From positions 124,001 through 188,000 of the forward strand of contig NZ_PKQP01000009.1 of the NCBI RefSeq assembly GCF_002887735.1: a stretch of 64,000 bases of DNA. The letters run 5' to 3'. Position numbers and translations under genes: made by a program. Origin of the DNA: Stenotrophomonas bentonitica. Its GTDB lineage: Bacteria > Pseudomonadota > Gammaproteobacteria > Xanthomonadales > Xanthomonadaceae. This document shows positions 27,258 to 35,922 of this stretch, piece after piece (position 1 is the first letter of the stretch; every line of letters starts with the position of its first letter). The notes below the pieces were generated by a model. It searched no databases, was not told the origin of the DNA, and saw only the letters and a program-made list of their open reading frames with translations.

Positions 27258-27737
27258 CGCGTCGCCACGCGACCAGCAAACGAAACGCCATCGCACGTAG
27301 CGCCGGGCTCTGCCCGGCTGCCTTCATCAGCCCATGCCAGAAAAAAGGTTCTTCGCGCATACGCGGGGCAAGCAGAAGCGTGCTTTGACGCTTTCCAGGT
27401 GCAGCCGTCGGTGGCTCGGGCGCTGGGCCCCCATGCCCTTTTCGGCGAATGTCCTCCGGCGTCGGCCTGCGGCCGCCCCCTCCCCCTTTATTTCGTCTCC
27501 AAGGGCATGGGGGCCCTCACGCTCGCGACCGCCCCGATCGGAGACGCCGGCCGATCCAAACGGCGCTTGCACATCCGGCCATCCGCGTAGCGTCGTGCGC
27601 ACTCTGCGACGGCCGTTGGAACAATACGCTCCCCTCAAAGGGGCGAAGAACCAAAAAGGAGCGCCTGCGAACAGTAGCCGGGCAGAGCCCGGCGCTACGT
27701 GCAATGGCATCTTGTTTACTGGGCGCGTGGCGACGCG
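27258..27737. repeat. 480-bp near-palindromic element with 60-bp terminal inverted repeats
   Basis: The gap between the MFS and enolase-family genes is filled by one inverted structure. Arms 27260-27319 and 27676-27735 match at 54 of 60 positions when one is reverse-complemented; the inner 23 bp of each arm is identical and is itself a REP-like palindrome (GTAGCGCCGGGCTC and onward). Further inside are matching GGTTCTTCGC/GCGAAGAACC at 27347 and 27643, and a perfect 16-bp pair GGGCCCCCATGCCCTT at 27425 and 27501. A 145-codon open frame crosses it leftward (27764-27327), but its product looks low-complexity and is not supported as a gene. No transposase is present. Confidence 0.7.
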
Positions 27738-27770
27738 TTCGTCATCCGCTTGCCGTAGGGACACCGGGGC

Positions 27771-27791
27771 GCGGCAGAGCCCGGCACTACG
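27771..27791. repeat. REP-like half copy overlapping a stop codon
   Basis: GCGGCAGAGCCCGGCACTAC resembles the arms of the adjacent inverted element. Its terminal CTAC provides the TAG stop codon of the leftward enolase-family gene. Confidence 0.55.
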
Positions 27792-28956
27792 CTACCGCTT
27801 CGGTGTGGTCCCAGAAACGGGCGTTCGGCACCGCGCCCAGGCCGGGGCCGCTGGGCAGGCGATAGCCGTCGTGCGCGTAGGCCATGTCGGTGTCCAGCAT
27901 CTCCACCGAACGCGAGAAGATCGAGTGCTGCCACTCGTGCCGCCACAGCCCGTCGATCACCGCCGATGCATGCAGGCTGGCGGCCATGAAGATGCCGCCG
28001 CCAATGGTCGCGTGCGGTGCAACCTGCACGCCACGGCGCGCTGCCAGCCTGGCGATGCGCAGGAACTGGGTGATGCCGGTGTGGCCCATCTCCGGTTGCA
28101 CGTACGCCAGCGTGCCGCCGTCCAGCCGCAGGCGTGCCACGTAGTCGGTGGGCCACTCTTCGCCTGCCGCCACCGGGATCGGACTGTCTGCCCCGAGGGC
28201 GATCAGACCCGCCACGTCCTCCGGCTTCAACGGCGCTTCGATGAAGGTCAGTCGACTGGGCAGAAGCTCGTGCGCCAGTGCGAGGGCCTGGGCATGGTCG
28301 AACTTCCAGTGCAGGTCGACCATCAGCTGCACCTGCTCGCCCAGCGCGGCACGCAGCGCGGCCATTTCCTCGGCGATGCCGTCGTGGCTGACCACGGCAT
28401 GCACCTTGAACGCGTCATGCCCCTGTGCGGCAAACGTGCGGGCCATGGCCACCTTCTCGTCCACGGTGGCCGCCGGCAGGCCGGACACATAGCCGGCAAT
28501 GCTGTCGCGTTGGCGCGTGCCGAGCAGCGCCCACAGCGGTTGCCCCGCCGCACGTGCGCGCAGGTCCCAGAGGGCGATGTCCAGCGCAGCCAGCGCGTCG
28601 GTATGGAAACCGCTGCCGCAGCCGCGCACGCGCATCAACCCGTACAGGTCATCCCAGATCGTTTCCACGTCCTGCGGATCGCGACCCACCAGTTCCGGGG
28701 CCAGCAGGTCATTGATGATCTCGCAGGTGGCACGCGGTGCGCAGATGCCATAGGTTTCGCCCCAGCCCACCGCGCCATCGGCGGTGGTGACCCGTACCAG
28801 CACCGAGCGGTCCACGGTGGGGTACAGCGTGCCGTTGCCGCGGCGTACCAGATAGCCCCGCGCGTTGACCCGTTCGCCCGCGCCGAGCGGACCCAGGTAC
28901 GGCGTGGTGCGTGGCACGGTGAGGATGAAGGTCTCGACCTTGCTGACAACGCTCAT
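27787..28956 (-). CDS. Enolase-superfamily sugar-acid dehydratase (galactonate dehydratase-like)
   Basis: 389 residues of the mandelate racemase/muconate lactonising group. Metal ligands are Asp214 (MVDLHWKFD), Glu240 (FIEAPL) and Glu266 (AGEEWP). His216, two residues after the first ligand, and His315 (APHATIGGG) fit the acid/base arrangement of D-galactonate dehydratase, while Lys184 sits in FKVH where racemases have K-x-K. It should remove water from a sugar acid to give a 2-keto-3-deoxy acid. The start overlaps the upstream lyase gene by ATGA. The substrate is inferred from the kinase and aldolase encoded across the island. Confidence 0.82.
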   Translation of the reverse strand: MSVVSKVETFILTVPRTTPYLGPLGAGERVNARGYLVRRGNGTLYPTVDRSVLVRVTTADGAVGWGETYGICAPRATCEIINDLLAPELVGRDPQDVETIWDDLYGLMRVRGCGSGFHTDALAALDIALWDLRARAAGQPLWALLGTRQRDSIAGYVSGLPAATVDEKVAMARTFAAQGHDAFKVHAVVSHDGIAEEMAALRAALGEQVQLMVDLHWKFDHAQALALAHELLPSRLTFIEAPLKPEDVAGLIALGADSPIPVAAGEEWPTDYVARLRLDGGTLAYVQPEMGHTGITQFLRIARLAARRGVQVAPHATIGGGIFMAASLHASAVIDGLWRHEWQHSIFSRSVEMLDTDMAYAHDGYRLPSGPGLGAVPNARFWDHTEAVA

Positions 28957-29885
28957 GCGGAATGTCTCGTGGCCTGGCCGGGAACGGTATCCATCGGCAG
29001 CAGGTCGCCGATGCGGTCCAGCAGGATAGTCAGTTCCTGCTGGTCATGCCGGTCCAGCGACGGGCCCGGCGCGCGCACGTGGTCGCTGCCGATCAGGCCA
29101 CGCCGCAGCAGGATCGCCTTGGTCAGGCGCCAGCGGAACACCGCCTGCATGCTCAGCAGGGGCAGGGTGCGTTCGAACAGGTCGCGCGCGCGGTCGCGGT
29201 CGCCGTCGGCCCAGGCGGCCAACATCGCCACATGCACTTCAGTGATCTCACAGGCCGGCATCGTGCCCACCGCGCCGCGTGCCAGTTCGTCCAGCACGTA
29301 GCGTGCTCCGGCACCGCCGAACACCGCTTGCACGCTGTCGCCGGCACGTTCGGACAATGCGGTGATGCGATGGCCCGACGGCATGGTTTCCTCCTTGACG
29401 TAGGCGATGGCCGGCACCTGCGCGGTCAGTGCCACCACCTCGTCCACGCCCAGCCCCACGCCCATCGGGGCGGGCGCGTTCTGCAACATCACCGCCACGC
29501 CCGACTCGCTGCCCAGCCGGGCAAAGAACGCCGCCATCGCCGCGGCATCGCCGGCCAGCGCATGCGGGGTCAACACCATCGCCGCCTCGGCCCCGGCCTC
29601 GCCACCGGCACGCGCCAGCCGTACCGCATCCTCCAGCGTCTTCGCGCTGGCGCCGACGATGAAGGGCACCCGGCCGCGGTTCCAGCGCCCGATGCACGCG
29701 GTCAGGTGCAACCGCTCCTCCAACGACAGCATGTCGTACTCGCTGGCCAGGCCCGGGAACACCACGCCGGCCGCACCCGCGGCCAGGATGTACTCGAATA
29801 CCGCCTCGGTGCCGCGTTCATCGAGGGCGCCGTGCGCGTCGAAGATCGTGGGGAGGATGGGGAAGACACCTTGCAGAACGGCCAT
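28953..29885 (-). CDS. DapA/NanA-family lyase or dehydratase
   Basis: 310 residues, class I aldolase barrel of the dihydrodipicolinate synthase family. The Schiff-base lysine is Lys164 in IAYVKEET, and FPGLASEYDMLS replaces the pyruvate-binding GTTGE region. The position of the usual catalytic tyrosine (YNxP) reads LQNAP, so this residue is lost and the chemistry may differ from DapA. It is coupled to the galactonate-dehydratase-like gene and may cleave or further dehydrate a 2-keto-3-deoxy sugar acid. The start at 29885 has AGGA upstream. A TAGCAA half-site lies at 29922-29927. Confidence 0.78.
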   Translation of the reverse strand: MAVLQGVFPILPTIFDAHGALDERGTEAVFEYILAAGAAGVVFPGLASEYDMLSLEERLHLTACIGRWNRGRVPFIVGASAKTLEDAVRLARAGGEAGAEAAMVLTPHALAGDAAAMAAFFARLGSESGVAVMLQNAPAPMGVGLGVDEVVALTAQVPAIAYVKEETMPSGHRITALSERAGDSVQAVFGGAGARYVLDELARGAVGTMPACEITEVHVAMLAAWADGDRDRARDLFERTLPLLSMQAVFRWRLTKAILLRRGLIGSDHVRAPGPSLDRHDQQELTILLDRIGDLLPMDTVPGQATRHSA

Positions 29886-29977
29886 TGCGCCGGGTCCTTG
29901 TTGAACTGTGTGTGCCGTGGATAGCAACACTATGGAGGGGAGGTTCCCGCACATGCCGCAAAGGAACCATCAGTTTT

Positions 29978-29992
29978 CGCTGCATTGCAGCG
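29978..29992. promoter_or_regulatory. Palindrome CGCTGCA-T-TGCAGCG upstream of the receptor
   Basis: A perfect inverted repeat with 7-bp arms, 18 bases before the TTGCTA-type site. A related CCGCA-G-TGCGG palindrome stands at 25803-25813 in front of the other site. It could bind a second regulator or form a small hairpin. Confidence 0.4.
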
Positions 29993-30009
29993 TGCGCGGC
30001 CAAAACATA

Positions 30010-30024
30010 TTGCTATATTAGCTA
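30010..30024. promoter_or_regulatory. Candidate IclR operator before the TonB receptor
   Basis: TTGCTATATTAGCTA matches the transporter-side site in 11 of the 12 arm positions. It overlaps a TATATT box that could be a -10 element, 98 bases before the receptor start and in the divergent region shared with the leftward lyase-dehydratase pair. Confidence 0.58.
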
Positions 30025-30121
30025 CACGCTGCCAAGCCGCAGCGCAGCAGCAATGACGGAAAAGCGCTGGATCCAGCCGGCAGTCCGGTCTGGGTCCCTA
30101 CCTTGGGAGAGGGTCCGATCC

Positions 30122-32785
30122 ATGCATCGTTTTCGACGTTCCACCTTGTTCATCGCCCTGGGCACCTGCCTGCTGGCGCCCGTGCTGGCAACGGCGCAGG
30201 ACGCCCCGGCCCCCCCAACCACCGAACAGCAGGCGCAGACCCTGGACGCGGTCAGCGTCGTGGGCATCCGCGGCAGCCTGGAAGCCTCGCGGGATCTCAA
30301 ACGTGACTCGGCGCAGATCGTCGACGCGATTGTGGCCGACGACATCGGCAAACTGCCCGACACCAACGTGGCCGAGTCACTCGGGCGCGTGGCCGGCGTG
30401 CAGCTCGAGCGCGGCATGGGCGAGGGCAGCGACATCCTGGTGCGCGGCCTGAAAGAAAACGTGCTGCTCTACAACGGCCGCCAGATCGTCGACGCCACCG
30501 GGCGCGGCGGCAACGGCCTGGACCAGTTGGCCACCTCCACCTACGGCCTGCTCTCGCTGGTGCCTTCCGAGCTGATCTCGCGTCTGGAGGTGACCAAGCT
30601 GGCTGGCGCCGACCAGCTCTCCGGTGGGCTGGGCGGCATCGTGGACATCCACACCCGCCAGCCGTTGTCCGGCGACAGCGACCAGAACGTGGTGAGCCTG
30701 GCCGGCACCTACGATGAAATGTCCGACGCCTGGGGGCACAACGCGTTCGGGCTGATCTCACGGCGCAGCGACGACCGCCGCTTCGGTGCGCTGCTGTCGG
30801 CCACCTACGGTCGCCGCAACGTGGTGCAGCAGGGCCTGGACACCTTCTCCGGGTATGCGCGCTATACCGACCCCGCCGAACCTACCCGCACCCGCTTCGG
30901 CAGCACCGACATGCGTGCGCAGAACATCGACGATGACCGCACCAAGGTCGGCGTCAGCGCGGTGCTGCAATGGCGGCCGACCGACGGGGTGGAGCTCACC
31001 TGGGATACGTTCTATTCGCGCCAGAAGGCCGAGCGTGACCGCTACTGGATCGCCTTCAATCCCTCGGCGGGGTTGAGCAACGCGGTCTACTCCGACCACG
31101 ACATCCTGCTGGCGGGGCGCTCCACCGGCACGGTGCTGCTCAATGCCGAATCGGCTGATATCGATTCGGACACGCTGTCCACCGCGCTGCGCGCGGGCTT
31201 CCGCGTCGGTGATCGCCTGGATGGCTCGGCCGAGCTGGACTGGGGCCGCTCCACCGCCAACTACAACCAGCGCTATATGCGCCTGGCGCCGATGGCCGGG
31301 CGCAGTTCGGTCACCGACTTCGACCTGCGTAGCGGCAGCTTCGGCAGCTTCAACGTCAGCGGCATCGACCTGACCGATCCATCGCAGTGGCGCATGACCA
31401 TCATGTTCGACAACGACTGGCGCGCACAGACCGATTCGCGCGCGCTGCGCACCGACTGGAGCCTGGCCTTCGGCGATGGCCCGTTGCGCTCGCTGGACTT
31501 CGGTGCACGCTTCAGCCGCCTGGAAAGCCTGCAGGATCCGCGCCGCGCCGATATCCGGCCGGTTGGCGGGGTGCCGGTCACGCAGATGGCGCCGTACATC
31601 CGCGTGTACAGCAACAACGACTTCCTGCCGGGCGAGTTCAGTGGTCTGCCGCGTGCCTACCTCGGGCCGTTCCGCAGCACCTTCGGGGGCTGTGAAAGCT
31701 TCACCACGCTGCCGCAGATCTCACAGAACGCGCAGTGCCTGGACCCGCGCAACAACGCGCTGGCCTACGCGGCCACCTTCAGCGTCGACGAGGATTTCCT
31801 GGAGGCCTACACCAAGCTCAACTGGGACACCGACGTGGCCGGCATGCCGCTGGGCGGCAACCTGGGCGTGCGCTTCGTCGGCCGCGACCTGACCTCGCGC
31901 GGCAACCTGATCAGCGGCAGCGGCGCATTGAGCCCCTCGCGGTTCGAGCGCGACGATCGCGAGGTGCTGCCCTCGGCGGTGGCCAAGCTGCAGATCACTG
32001 ACAGCCTGATACTGCGCGGCGGCGCGGCCAAGGTGGTGGCCTTCCCCAACACCGAAGACCTCAACAACGGCGTCACCCTCAACAACAACGCGGTGTTCGA
32101 CAGCAACGGTGTGCAGACCTCGCCGGGCACCGGCAGCGGCGGCGCCCCGGACCTGGATCCGTTCAAGGCCACCCAGTACGACCTGTCGCTGGAGTGGTAC
32201 TACGGCGGCCAGGGGCTGCTGTCGGCCGGCCTGTTCTACAAGGATGTCTCCACCTTCATTGTCCAGCGCCAGAGCGCGGAGACCTACAACAACGTCAACT
32301 ACCTGGTGCTGCGCAAGATCAACGGCGACAAGGCCAAGGTAAAAGGCGTGGAGCTGTTGGCGCAGGTGCCCTTCAGCGGCATGTTCGACGGCTTCGGGGT
32401 GGTCGCCACTTACACGTGGATCGATTCGGAAACGCCGATCACCGACATCAACGGCAGCGCGTTGACCTTCCCGGGCCTGTCCAAGAACAACGCCAACCTG
32501 ATCGGCTACTACGAGAACGGTCCGTTCGGCATCCGCGTGGCCTACAACTGGCGTGACGAATACCTGGTCGGCCTGTCGGCCGCGTCCACCGGCATCTACA
32601 ACGACACCTACAAGGATCTGTCGGCATCGATGAGCTACGATTTCAGCGACCGCCTGTCCCTGAAGGTGGAAGGCAACAACCTGTTGGACAGCGAGCAGCG
32701 CACCTTCGATGGATATGCCGAAGGGCTGCGCACCAACGTGGTATTCGGCCGGTCCTACAAGGCCAGCCTGACCTACCGGTTCTGA
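30122..32785 (+). CDS. TonB-dependent receptor of the sugar-acid island
   Basis: 887 residues. Signal peptide to about residue 27 (LGTCLLAPVLATAQD); plug starting VSVVGIRGSLEASRDLKRDS with DIGKLPDTNVAESLGRVAGVQLER; barrel ending YKASLTYRF. The plug class is the one associated with carbohydrate receptors in xanthomonads. It lies first in a rightward run of sugar-oxidation genes and behind a predicted operator, so a galactose- or galacturonate-type oligosaccharide is the likely ligand. The start is set at 30122 with GGGAGAGG upstream; the frame stays open back to 29885, but that part would translate promoter DNA. Confidence 0.86.
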   Translation: MHRFRRSTLFIALGTCLLAPVLATAQDAPAPPTTEQQAQTLDAVSVVGIRGSLEASRDLKRDSAQIVDAIVADDIGKLPDTNVAESLGRVAGVQLERGMGEGSDILVRGLKENVLLYNGRQIVDATGRGGNGLDQLATSTYGLLSLVPSELISRLEVTKLAGADQLSGGLGGIVDIHTRQPLSGDSDQNVVSLAGTYDEMSDAWGHNAFGLISRRSDDRRFGALLSATYGRRNVVQQGLDTFSGYARYTDPAEPTRTRFGSTDMRAQNIDDDRTKVGVSAVLQWRPTDGVELTWDTFYSRQKAERDRYWIAFNPSAGLSNAVYSDHDILLAGRSTGTVLLNAESADIDSDTLSTALRAGFRVGDRLDGSAELDWGRSTANYNQRYMRLAPMAGRSSVTDFDLRSGSFGSFNVSGIDLTDPSQWRMTIMFDNDWRAQTDSRALRTDWSLAFGDGPLRSLDFGARFSRLESLQDPRRADIRPVGGVPVTQMAPYIRVYSNNDFLPGEFSGLPRAYLGPFRSTFGGCESFTTLPQISQNAQCLDPRNNALAYAATFSVDEDFLEAYTKLNWDTDVAGMPLGGNLGVRFVGRDLTSRGNLISGSGALSPSRFERDDREVLPSAVAKLQITDSLILRGGAAKVVAFPNTEDLNNGVTLNNNAVFDSNGVQTSPGTGSGGAPDLDPFKATQYDLSLEWYYGGQGLLSAGLFYKDVSTFIVQRQSAETYNNVNYLVLRKINGDKAKVKGVELLAQVPFSGMFDGFGVVATYTWIDSETPITDINGSALTFPGLSKNNANLIGYYENGPFGIRVAYNWRDEYLVGLSAASTGIYNDTYKDLSASMSYDFSDRLSLKVEGNNLLDSEQRTFDGYAEGLRTNVVFGRSYKASLTYRF

Positions 32786-32816
32786 GCATGGATCTTCTGG
32801 AAGGAAAGGGCAGGGC

Positions 32817-33554
32817 ATGAGCGATACGGCAATGCACGGGCGCGTGGCGCTGGTGACCGGCGCGGCCAGTGGCATCGGCGCGGCGGTGGTGGCGCGGTTG
32901 CGTGCCGACGGCGCCACGGTGGCCACGCTGGACCAGGTTGCCAGCGACGGCGGGCAGGCCACCGCGATCGCCGACCTGCGGTCGGCCGAGGCGGTTACCG
33001 CCGCGATCGGGCAGCTGCGTGCTGCGGTGGGTCCGTTTGATGCCCTGGTACATTGCGCCGGCATCTGCCCGGCCGGTGGCACCCTGGCACACGACGATGC
33101 GGTGTGGCTGGATGTGTACTCGGTCAACGTGCTGGGCGCGCTGCGGGTGATCCGGCAGGTGGTGCCGGACATGCGCGGTCGCGATGGCAGCATCGTGCTG
33201 GTGTCGTCGATCAACGCCCGCTTCGCCACGCCCGGATTGGCGGCCTACGCGGCCTCCAAGGCCGCACTGGAGGAACTGGCGCGCACCGCCGCGCTGGAGT
33301 TTGCGGCCGATGGCATCCGGGTCAATACCATCGCCCCGGCGTCGGTGGATACGCCGATGTTGCAGGCCTCGTTCGCACGCGCCGCCGACCCGGCTGGCGC
33401 CCGCCACGCCAACGTGCAGCGACATCCGCTGGGGCGCCTGGGCACGCCGGCCGATGCGGCCGAGCTGGCGCTGTTCCTTGCGTCACCGCGCAGCAGCTGG
33501 ATCACCGGCGCGGTGTTTCCCCTGGACGGTGGCGCAGGAGTGACCCGGCAATGA
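32817..33554 (+). CDS. SDR sugar dehydrogenase
   Basis: 245 residues, classical short-chain dehydrogenase: TGAASGIG (15-22) for the dinucleotide, Ser131 with Tyr144 and Lys148 (YAASK) as the catalytic triad, and the closing LDGGAGV. In this operon it precedes galactonokinase and a lactonase domain, so oxidation of a sugar (for example D-galactose or L-fucose type) to its lactone is the likely reaction. GGAAAGGG precedes the ATG. The stop overlaps the next start by ATGA. Confidence 0.82.
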   Translation: MSDTAMHGRVALVTGAASGIGAAVVARLRADGATVATLDQVASDGGQATAIADLRSAEAVTAAIGQLRAAVGPFDALVHCAGICPAGGTLAHDDAVWLDVYSVNVLGALRVIRQVVPDMRGRDGSIVLVSSINARFATPGLAAYAASKAALEELARTAALEFAADGIRVNTIAPASVDTPMLQASFARAADPAGARHANVQRHPLGRLGTPADAAELALFLASPRSSWITGAVFPLDGGAGVTRQ

Positions 33555-34474
33555 GTGAGGCAGCCACGCCGTACATCATCGGCATCAACTGGGGCAGCAC
33601 CAATTTCCGCGCGTTCCGCATCGGCCACGACGGCCAGGTGACCGGCGCGATCGAACAGCCGCGCGGCATTGCGGGGCTGGAGCGGGCACAGATGCAGGCG
33701 CTGCTGGAGGATGTGGTGGCGCAGTGGCCGCAGGCCACGCGCATCTACGCCAGTGGCATGGTGGGCTCCAACATCGGCTGGAGCGATGCGGGCTATGTGG
33801 AATGTCCGGCCACGCTGGACGCGTTGGCCGGCCAACTGCACCCGGTCCAGATAGGGGCGCATGCCGTGGCGATCGTGCCCGGCCTGGCCTGTCGGCGGCC
33901 GGACGGCGCGCCGGACATCATGCGCGGCGAGGAAACCGAATTGCTCGGCCTGGTCGCCGCCGGTGCGGTGCCCGACACCGGCGTGGTCGCGCTGCCGGGC
34001 ACGCACAGCAAATGGGTGCAGCTGGAGGGCGGCACGGTGGTGGCCTTCATGACCGCGATGTCCGGTGAAATATTCGATCGCCTCACCGCCGCCGGCCTGC
34101 TTGCCTCGGTGGTCGATGGGCCGGCGCACGACGGGGCGGCCTTCATCGATGGCCTGCATGCCGCGCACGACGGCGGCATGGGCTTGGGCACGTTGCTGTT
34201 TGGTGCGCGGGCGAAGGTGATCCGCGGCGACCTGCCACGGCGTGATGGCGCGGCCTATCTGCGCGGGCTGCTGATCGGCGCCGAGCTGTCCGATGTGCGC
34301 CGGCAGTGGCCGCAGGCCCTGCACGCCGTGCCGCTGGTGGGGGCCGCCCCGGTCTGCGCGCTGTATGCACGCGCATTGGTCGAACTGGGCGGCGGCAGCC
34401 GCTCCATTCCCTCGCAGGACGCCTCCACCCGCGGCTTCCTTGCATTGCATCAGGCAGCCGGAGCGTTGGCATGA
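33551..34474 (+). CDS. dgoK: 2-dehydro-3-deoxygalactonokinase
   Basis: 307 residues. Family blocks are IGINWGSTNFRAFRI at the N-terminus, ASGMVGSNIGWSDAGYVECPA, DIMRGEETELLG, LPGTHSKWVQLEGG and FMTAMSGEIFDRL. DgoK phosphorylates 2-dehydro-3-deoxy-D-galactonate with ATP to give the 6-phosphate cleaved by the aldolase encoded next. It is coupled on both sides by 4-base overlaps, which fixes its place in a stepwise pathway. Confidence 0.92.
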   Translation: MSEAATPYIIGINWGSTNFRAFRIGHDGQVTGAIEQPRGIAGLERAQMQALLEDVVAQWPQATRIYASGMVGSNIGWSDAGYVECPATLDALAGQLHPVQIGAHAVAIVPGLACRRPDGAPDIMRGEETELLGLVAAGAVPDTGVVALPGTHSKWVQLEGGTVVAFMTAMSGEIFDRLTAAGLLASVVDGPAHDGAAFIDGLHAAHDGGMGLGTLLFGARAKVIRGDLPRRDGAAYLRGLLIGAELSDVRRQWPQALHAVPLVGAAPVCALYARALVELGGGSRSIPSQDASTRGFLALHQAAGALA

Positions 34475-35922
34475 ATGACGAGCACGCAGAAACATTCGAC
34501 GCCGCGCTGGCGCGTACCGGCATCATCGCGATCCTGCGCGGCCTGCCCGGTGACGAGGCGATCGCGGTGGTCGAGGCGCTGTACGCCGCCGGCGTGCGGC
34601 TGGCCGAAGTGCCGCTGAATTCACCGGACCCGCTGCGCACCATCCGCACCCTGGCGGCGCATTTCCAGGGGCGCATGCTGATCGGCGCGGGGACCGTGGT
34701 CAGCACCGCAGCGGTCGAGCAGTTGGCCGCCACCGGCTGCGCCTTCTGCGTGGCCCCCAACACCGATGCAGCGGTGATCGCCGCGTCGATCGCGCACGGC
34801 ATGGTGCCGGTGCCGGGGTTTGCCACGGCCTCCGAAGCCTTCGCCGCAATCGCCGCCGGTGCGCGCCATCTGAAGGCGTTCCCGGCCAACGGTGCGCAGC
34901 CGCGCCTGCAGGCGTTGTCGGCGGTGTTGCCGGCCGGGGTTACCTTGATCGCCGTCGGCGGCGTCGCTCCCGCGCAGGTTGCTGAGTTCCGCGAGGCGGG
35001 GGTAAGCGCCTTCGGCGTGGGCACCGACCTGTACCGGCCCGGCCGCAGTGCCGAGGCGGTGGGGGAGCGTGCCTCCCGCTGGATGCACGCCGTGCAGGCG
35101 GCGGCACCGGCGCGCGCTACCCTGGTGTGCGACGCGCGCACCACCGTGGGCGAATCGCCCGTGTTCGGTGCCGACGGTGTCCTGCGCTGGGTCGATCCGA
35201 CTGCGCCCTGCCTGTTGCGTTGGGACGGGACCCAGTGCGAACGGGTGCCGCTGCCCGAGCCGGTCTGGTCGCTGGCCATGGCCGACGGCACGCTGGTGGG
35301 CAACGGCGAAACGCACTTTGTCGCGTTTGCGCCCGACGGGCCGCTGCAGGCGGGCCCGGAAGTGGACGTCGGCGCAGGGTGCCGGCTCAATGATCTGGTC
35401 ACCGACAGCCGCGGCGGGTTGTGGGGCGGGTCGATGCATCAAGGCCTGCTCACTGGACGCGGCGCACTATTCCATGCGCCGGCCGTGGATGCGCCGGCGC
35501 GGCGCGTGGCCGACGGCCTGGGCGTGGCCAACGGCATGGCGTTCTCGGCTGACGAAACCACCCTGTTCGTGATCGACACCTTGGCCCGCACCCTGCTCGC
35601 CTACCCGGCCGATGTGGTGGCAGGCACGTTGGGCGAGCCGAAGGTGGTCACCGATTTCCTGGGCGTGCCGGGCAAGCCCGACGGCATGGCGATGGCGCGC
35701 GATGGCCACCTGTGGGTGGCGATGTGGGGCGGCCATTCGGTGGTGGAGTTGGCCGCCAACGGCGCCGTCCTGCGCACGCTCGCGGTACCGGCGCCGCACG
35801 TGGGCAGCCTGTGCTTCGCGCCCGACGGACGGCTGTTCATCAGCACCGCGCGTGCACGACTGGGCGAGCAGGCGTTGGCACAGTGGCCCGGTTCCGGCGG
35901 ATTGTTCGCGGTCCAGCCGTGA
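34471..35922 (+). CDS. Fusion: KDPGal aldolase (DgoA) - SMP-30/gluconolactonase
   Basis: 483 residues in one unbroken frame. Residues 1-205 are a class I KDPG/KDPGal aldolase: Glu46 in RLAEVPLNSPDP, IGAGTV, Lys135 Schiff base in HLKAFPANG. Residues about 215-483 are an SMP-30/gluconolactonase beta-propeller with metal ligands suggested by Glu228 in GESPVFG, CRLNDLVTDSRGGLWGG and GKPDGMAMARDGHLWVA. The first half cleaves 2-dehydro-3-deoxy-6-phosphogalactonate to pyruvate and glyceraldehyde-3-phosphate; the second hydrolyses a sugar lactone, an earlier step of the same route. The ATGA overlap with dgoK sets the start. The joined domains are usually separate genes. Confidence 0.88.
   Translation: MNDEHAETFDAALARTGIIAILRGLPGDEAIAVVEALYAAGVRLAEVPLNSPDPLRTIRTLAAHFQGRMLIGAGTVVSTAAVEQLAATGCAFCVAPNTDAAVIAASIAHGMVPVPGFATASEAFAAIAAGARHLKAFPANGAQPRLQALSAVLPAGVTLIAVGGVAPAQVAEFREAGVSAFGVGTDLYRPGRSAEAVGERASRWMHAVQAAAPARATLVCDARTTVGESPVFGADGVLRWVDPTAPCLLRWDGTQCERVPLPEPVWSLAMADGTLVGNGETHFVAFAPDGPLQAGPEVDVGAGCRLNDLVTDSRGGLWGGSMHQGLLTGRGALFHAPAVDAPARRVADGLGVANGMAFSADETTLFVIDTLARTLLAYPADVVAGTLGEPKVVTDFLGVPGKPDGMAMARDGHLWVAMWGGHSVVELAANGAVLRTLAVPAPHVGSLCFAPDGRLFISTARARLGEQALAQWPGSGGLFAVQP

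Noticed and set aside
27327-27764. 145-codon leftward frame across the 480-bp inverted element
   Set aside because: Spans the inverted repeat, Arg/Gly-rich, no family and no ribosome site. Kept as part of the repeat rather than as a gene.
28944-28953. TGACAACGCT resembling the NagR-like operator
   Set aside because: Lies within the first codons of the enolase-family gene and lacks the second half of the palindrome.
29885-30121. N-terminal extension of the TonB receptor back to 29885
   Set aside because: It would translate the divergent promoter and operator region. The signal peptide begins at 30122 with a good ribosome site.
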